64,000 nucleotides of DNA from Cyclobacteriaceae bacterium. GTDB lineage: Bacteria > Bacteroidota > Bacteroidia > Cytophagales > Cyclobacteriaceae. A program made the position numbers and the translations under genes. The notes beneath the pieces are model-generated. The model was not told the origin of the DNA. It searched no databases and was given only the letters and a program-made list of their open reading frames with translations. The stretch's first letter is position 1, and every line of letters begins with the position of its first letter. Location of the stretch: positions 3,100,001-3,164,000 of the forward strand of contig JAHBUD010000001.1 of NCBI GenBank assembly GCA_019638255.1. Reading direction: 5' to 3'. Positions 61,301 to 64,000 of this stretch are shown in pieces.

Positions 61301-64000
61301 ATCAGTCTGTGATTTCTGGTGTCAGTACCTCTGGAGGCAGCGATATTACTATTCCGGCTGCACCACACTATTCCTACCCTGCTTCGAATATTGTTCAATT
61401 CAGTTTTAATTTGGCGGGCACTGCAAATACAAACAGCATCACCATTAGTGGACTTAAGGTTGGACGTCCTCATCCAGGATCTGATAGCCCGGCTCCCACT
61501 GGCACGCTCAACATTACTCGGCTCGGTGGCTCAGCAAACATTGCTGGTGTAGGTGCTGGGGCAATGTTGGGTTCTGTTGGGGCTAGTCAGCAAAACCCAG
61601 CTGTTACATTTACAGTAGCAACTGTTGGTGGGGGCATTCCTATTGACCCAAACAAAACCGTATTTAATGCAAGTGACCCAGCAGTAAACCTAATTGGCAG
61701 TATCTCACCAGGTACTTTTGTTCTGGATAATGGTGTAACTTTTGTAAATCCCGATTACCGCTTCAATCCAAGTGTCGTTGGCCAAGGGACTTACCCTGTC
61801 ACGTACGTTCAAACCAATGCCGCTACCGGGTGTCAGTCTTATTTCTCAAAAGACTTTGAAGTCATCACATCTGGAATTGCAAATTTGAATGCAAGCTATT
61901 GCGTTAATGACCCCCCCTCTATCGGATTATCGGTGGATCAGAGTTATATTAATCAGATTATGCAAAATTCGGGGGCCGGCTGGCAATTCGATTCATTTAC
62001 ATATTTGGATCCGAATGTCGGATGGGTACCTATAAGCTCACCAAACAATACAACTTTTGACCCATCGCTGCAAGCATATAAAGATGCTTACCATGTTTTC
62101 ACTAGCTTTGGATATCCAGGCTTTCCTATAGGAATAGATGTCTGCAACCCTGGGCTTGGATTTCCCTGCGGTACGGCTCAAAGATTTGTGCCCACCTACC
62201 AGTGGGTTTCTCTAAAGGCTGCACCAGTGGTTAGTTTCACACTCCCCTCAGATCTTTATTCCTATTGCGAAGACAACGCACCTGTGACTTTAACCGGTTC
62301 ACCGCCAAATTCGAACAATATTGTGACTGATTTCTTTACTGCATCAGGCGGACAGGGTGCCTCAATTTCACACTCAATTGTGCTAGGCAGCGAAGTGTGG
62401 GTATTTAACCCTGGAGTGGTTTCAGGCGTCACCCCCTCAACCTCTCAAACTTTCAACATTACTTATCAGTTCAGAGACGTTGTTACTGGTTGTTCAAACA
62501 CGTTTACTAGACCAATAACTGTCCACGACCGCCCAACCATTGTTCCAACGGGTAACATTACGAAAACACCTCCTGGTCTTCCTAACAATACAACCATCCA
62601 AATTTGTCAGGGAACAGCTATGGGTTCATTTTCGGCCACGGATAACACCTACACCTATAGGTGGTATTCTGATCCTCCAAGCCCTGCAACCCAAAAAGGC
62701 ATAGAGCCAACATTCAATCCACCTGTTGACAATACCCTTGCAGGAATAACAACATTTCATGTAACGCGCGAACGAAACGGATGCGAAAGTATTGCCACTC
62801 CACTGGCTCTTTCGGTTAATGTAATTGCGGCACCACCTCCACCATCACCCAACTTCAGCAATGCAACCCGACAGTATTGTGTTGGAGGGGTAATTCTTCC
62901 AATACACCTCGAAGTGCCTGGGGGCGGAAATACAGTCAGGTGGTACGATACATTCGGGAGTTTGATTTATACAGGCAGCACACCCACCCCTGACGATCTT
63001 GGCCTCAATACAGCTGCCGCCAATCTGTATACATTCAATGTTACACAGACTGAACCTGTCAATGGCTGCGAAGGGCTTCCAACAATTGTAACGGTAACAA
63101 TCCAGGCTTTGCCTATAGTATCCATATCGGCATCACTTGATCCAATGAACATTTGTACGACAGGTCCAACTATTCGATTTGCCGCATTCGACCAGGGAGA
63201 TTTTGGAAACCCTGCCATGAATGGCAGTTGGTCTGGTGCAGGACTCGCTGGAGCCCTTAACGAATTTCCAGCACTTGGTGAAGTCGTGTTGAATCCTACT
63301 ACTTTGTTAGCTGGAAACTTTACGCTCCAATATAGTTATCAAAATAGTGCTGGCTGCTCAAACATTGGAACGGTCAATCTGAGAGTACTCCCAATAATTA
63401 CACCCAGTATTTTCGTTGGCGCGGTCTGCGATGGCTCACCGGCTATTATTGTGAACAACTCAACTATTAATCCTACAACTTCAACTATTGCACAGGTTGA
63501 ATGGAGGTTTGGAGACGGAAGTGAGCTTTCGGCAGGCCCAGCCGGTGCCACAATCGATCCGCAAATTCATTCGGGCAATACGACAGGTACCTATCTAAAC
63601 CCACGGCATATCTATCCAAATGTCGGTACCTTCCAGATTGAAGGGGCTTTGATTTCGTCAGATGGGTGCCGGTATACAATACCTCAACAACCTGTAACTG
63701 TAAGTCCTTTGCCTGTTGCAAACTTTACGTGGCAAAATGTGTGTGTCAATTCAACTACAAATTTTAATGGAAGCACAAATCTTCCAGATGCATCCATACA
63801 AACATGGGAATGGGACTTTGCAAGAGTGGGGGCTTTGAATCCTGGCGTAGGTACTGGAAAGAATACTTCTTTCGTATATAGTCAGCCAGGGAGGGATACG
63901 GTGCGTTTGATCGTAACATCAGTTGCTAACTGTACAGACACAGTTAACAAACCAATATTTATCGTTCCAAAATACCCTGCTATTACAGAGAACAATTCCT
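58360..64000 (+). CDS. Giant secreted FN3/Ig/PKD multidomain protein (3' end outside window)
   Basis: The ATG 13 bp after the lipoprotein gene opens a frame with no stop to the window end: at least 1880 residues. Signal peptide (1-30, ending HVAAQ). FN3-like domains start the mature protein: one at about 34-118, then three related modules at about 128-240, 248-365 and 368-490 with recurring GYVIFRN, GYIILRR, GYILLIN and LTAETEYYYTIIP. Later come Ig-like domains (ITLSATGGGGTLSSG around 850; YRWYSDPPSPA and VRWYDTFGSLIYTG around 1430 and 1525) with paired Cys, and PKD domains near the end (VEWRFGDGSE around 1710, TWEWDF around 1820, VRLIVTSVANC). This is the build of T9SS surface proteins; the sorting domain would be beyond the window. 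It is the last and largest gene of the TIR-STAND locus. Confidence 0.92.
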   Translation, partial: MVNFTAHKYLLNGSLTVLLFFGIGYHVAAQAPSVTLPTVSSVTPTGATLGGTVTGTLTHRGTRWSTTTPIGTSNELEEVSTTAETFTQVRSGLPAASRIFFAAYARNGTDVGTTSETTFYTEPSQLTGGQLTVSATGETTIMLGFPSINSWEGSNVTGGYVIFRNAGSAPSLGALADGAAPPSDGTGDKIATITDGAATSFNNTTGLTAETEYYYTIIPFVWDGSTASTYNYNMSSPQTASDFTFSTNPTNHPSNGTFTVTAVSPTQINLAFDAPSGNTDGYIILRRNDASDPTTAGIISGVNPATLAGLLPPGTTLAGTSTGSSFNDTGLAPATRYRYLIIPYNANASEEPGTFNYKTDGTPVTPKNDWTFANEPSGHATGTLTATPVSSSQINLAFNSITTSGITNAAGYILLINTSPIVVGDLAGLADGAAPNSFGLFKATINSTATNTYNDATGLTPNTTYHYALIPFNRVSDDETYNYLTTTGFVTGSATTQPIGLTFTEIPGGTAPVIAGTILGAGTTGQVVAGFSVTSEDSQVITDLLFQYSGADPNVVYTEERLFRSTTAGTLGSQIASDPTPDGNFNWSTDILLADRTIGSSPVYYYLVVYVDDGVTSATTSSTIALNQSHVTVNTGVVNNFSINKIFSFNTSQNSDIILNGGTTLSINYISHRQNNVMSGSPSLATFRIRDGAGSTDGDNKGTTLTDLTIQLTNHTMVRRVALYDGATEISDQVVTGATVDFSGLTLTAPDGGNKDFTVRATFQNTVTDKQQIHVTITSVTAFTSGSGFTASNGGGASSSTAAPTNVIEVVVDRFGITGNPPDTPINTNFPFTVRATDAQGNVDIDYAGQITLSATGGGGTLSSGGGPTLTPFLTAGQVSWTQLRITQSGTYTLTASDEPHDNNHGEVQSTVIITSSSSNITQGTTTPPTICFGNTTAGPLATAFFNLSNIVITETDVAGISGAPGTYTFSIALPTGFVFDQSVISGVSTSGGSDITIPAAPHYSYPASNIVQFSFNLAGTANTNSITISGLKVGRPHPGSDSPAPTGTLNITRLGGSANIAGVGAGAMLGSVGASQQNPAVTFTVATVGGGIPIDPNKTVFNASDPAVNLIGSISPGTFVLDNGVTFVNPDYRFNPSVVGQGTYPVTYVQTNAATGCQSYFSKDFEVITSGIANLNASYCVNDPPSIGLSVDQSYINQIMQNSGAGWQFDSFTYLDPNVGWVPISSPNNTTFDPSLQAYKDAYHVFTSFGYPGFPIGIDVCNPGLGFPCGTAQRFVPTYQWVSLKAAPVVSFTLPSDLYSYCEDNAPVTLTGSPPNSNNIVTDFFTASGGQGASISHSIVLGSEVWVFNPGVVSGVTPSTSQTFNITYQFRDVVTGCSNTFTRPITVHDRPTIVPTGNITKTPPGLPNNTTIQICQGTAMGSFSATDNTYTYRWYSDPPSPATQKGIEPTFNPPVDNTLAGITTFHVTRERNGCESIATPLALSVNVIAAPPPPSPNFSNATRQYCVGGVILPIHLEVPGGGNTVRWYDTFGSLIYTGSTPTPDDLGLNTAAANLYTFNVTQTEPVNGCEGLPTIVTVTIQALPIVSISASLDPMNICTTGPTIRFAAFDQGDFGNPAMNGSWSGAGLAGALNEFPALGEVVLNPTTLLAGNFTLQYSYQNSAGCSNIGTVNLRVLPIITPSIFVGAVCDGSPAIIVNNSTINPTTSTIAQVEWRFGDGSELSAGPAGATIDPQIHSGNTTGTYLNPRHIYPNVGTFQIEGALISSDGCRYTIPQQPVTVSPLPVANFTWQNVCVNSTTNFNGSTNLPDASIQTWEWDFARVGALNPGVGTGKNTSFVYSQPGRDTVRLIVTSVANCTDTVNKPIFIVPKYPAITENNS

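Overview
The window comes from a chromosome of a Bacteroidota bacterium, most likely order Cytophagales (Cyclobacteriaceae-like). The sequence-level reasons are: a PorP/SprF-type outer-membrane protein next to a 3047-residue surface protein with a gliding-motility/type IX secretion (T9SS) C-terminal sorting domain; several PD40-propeller/OmpA-type envelope proteins; a tRNA-Glu(UUC) without an encoded CCA; and promoters that fit the Bacteroidota pattern TTG-(about 19-20 bp)-TAnnTTTG rather than the E. coli pattern. The best promoters lie in front of tRNA-Glu, gapA, the pyruvate dehydrogenase E2 gene and the gene at 39735. No phage, intact insertion sequence or CRISPR array is visible.

Layout. 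1-7941 looks like the end of a cell-surface polysaccharide locus: the tail of a beta-helix protein, a Wzz/BY-kinase-like protein with eroded kinase motifs, an SGNH hydrolase, then a tight plus-strand operon of NodU/CmcH carbamoyltransferase, a 49-residue DUF5989 protein, an SxtJ-like membrane protein, a UbiA-type polyprenyl-phosphate transferase and a HAD-IB phosphatase. 7903-19303 is a minus-strand operon of overlapping genes: giant MBG-repeat adhesin, PorP/SprF partner, PD40 propeller protein. 19464-23890 holds a family 2 glycosyltransferase, a YebC-like regulator, two outer-membrane beta-barrel proteins and an SDR. 23917-24459 holds tRNA-Glu with promoter and terminator, abutted by a broken ParE-type toxin-antitoxin pair. 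24573-34443 is mostly housekeeping: an M19 dipeptidase, a bestrophin-like protein, GAPDH, a J-domain membrane protein, a class III aminotransferase, HslV and the PDH E2 subunit. 30084-31026 is gene-poor, with decayed sequence. 34456-47830 is mixed envelope and metabolism: a zincin-propeller-barrel protein, a bestrophin, an SPFH protein with a ribbon-helix-helix partner, a Rieske oxygenase, an NmrA-like reductase, a lipoprotein, MenC, QueA and a TPR-PD40-OmpA protein.

48122-64000 is the most interesting part. Six plus-strand genes, separated by at most about 25 bp from one to the next, encode: a nucleotide-transporter-like membrane protein fused to HEAT repeats and a cyclic-nucleotide-binding-like domain; a cytosolic protein with three TIR/SEFIR-like segments; an nSTAND1 NTPase with a single membrane span, coiled coil and WD40 propeller; an outer-membrane barrel protein; a lipoprotein with propeller-like repeats; and a giant secreted FN3/Ig/PKD protein that runs off the window with no stop in more than 1880 codons. 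The gene order spells out a path from cytosol through inner membrane and periplasm to the cell surface. I propose it as a candidate undescribed trans-envelope sensing or defence system; this is inference from gene content and order.

Limits: all family calls come from reading motifs by eye. No database search, structure prediction or alignment was run.
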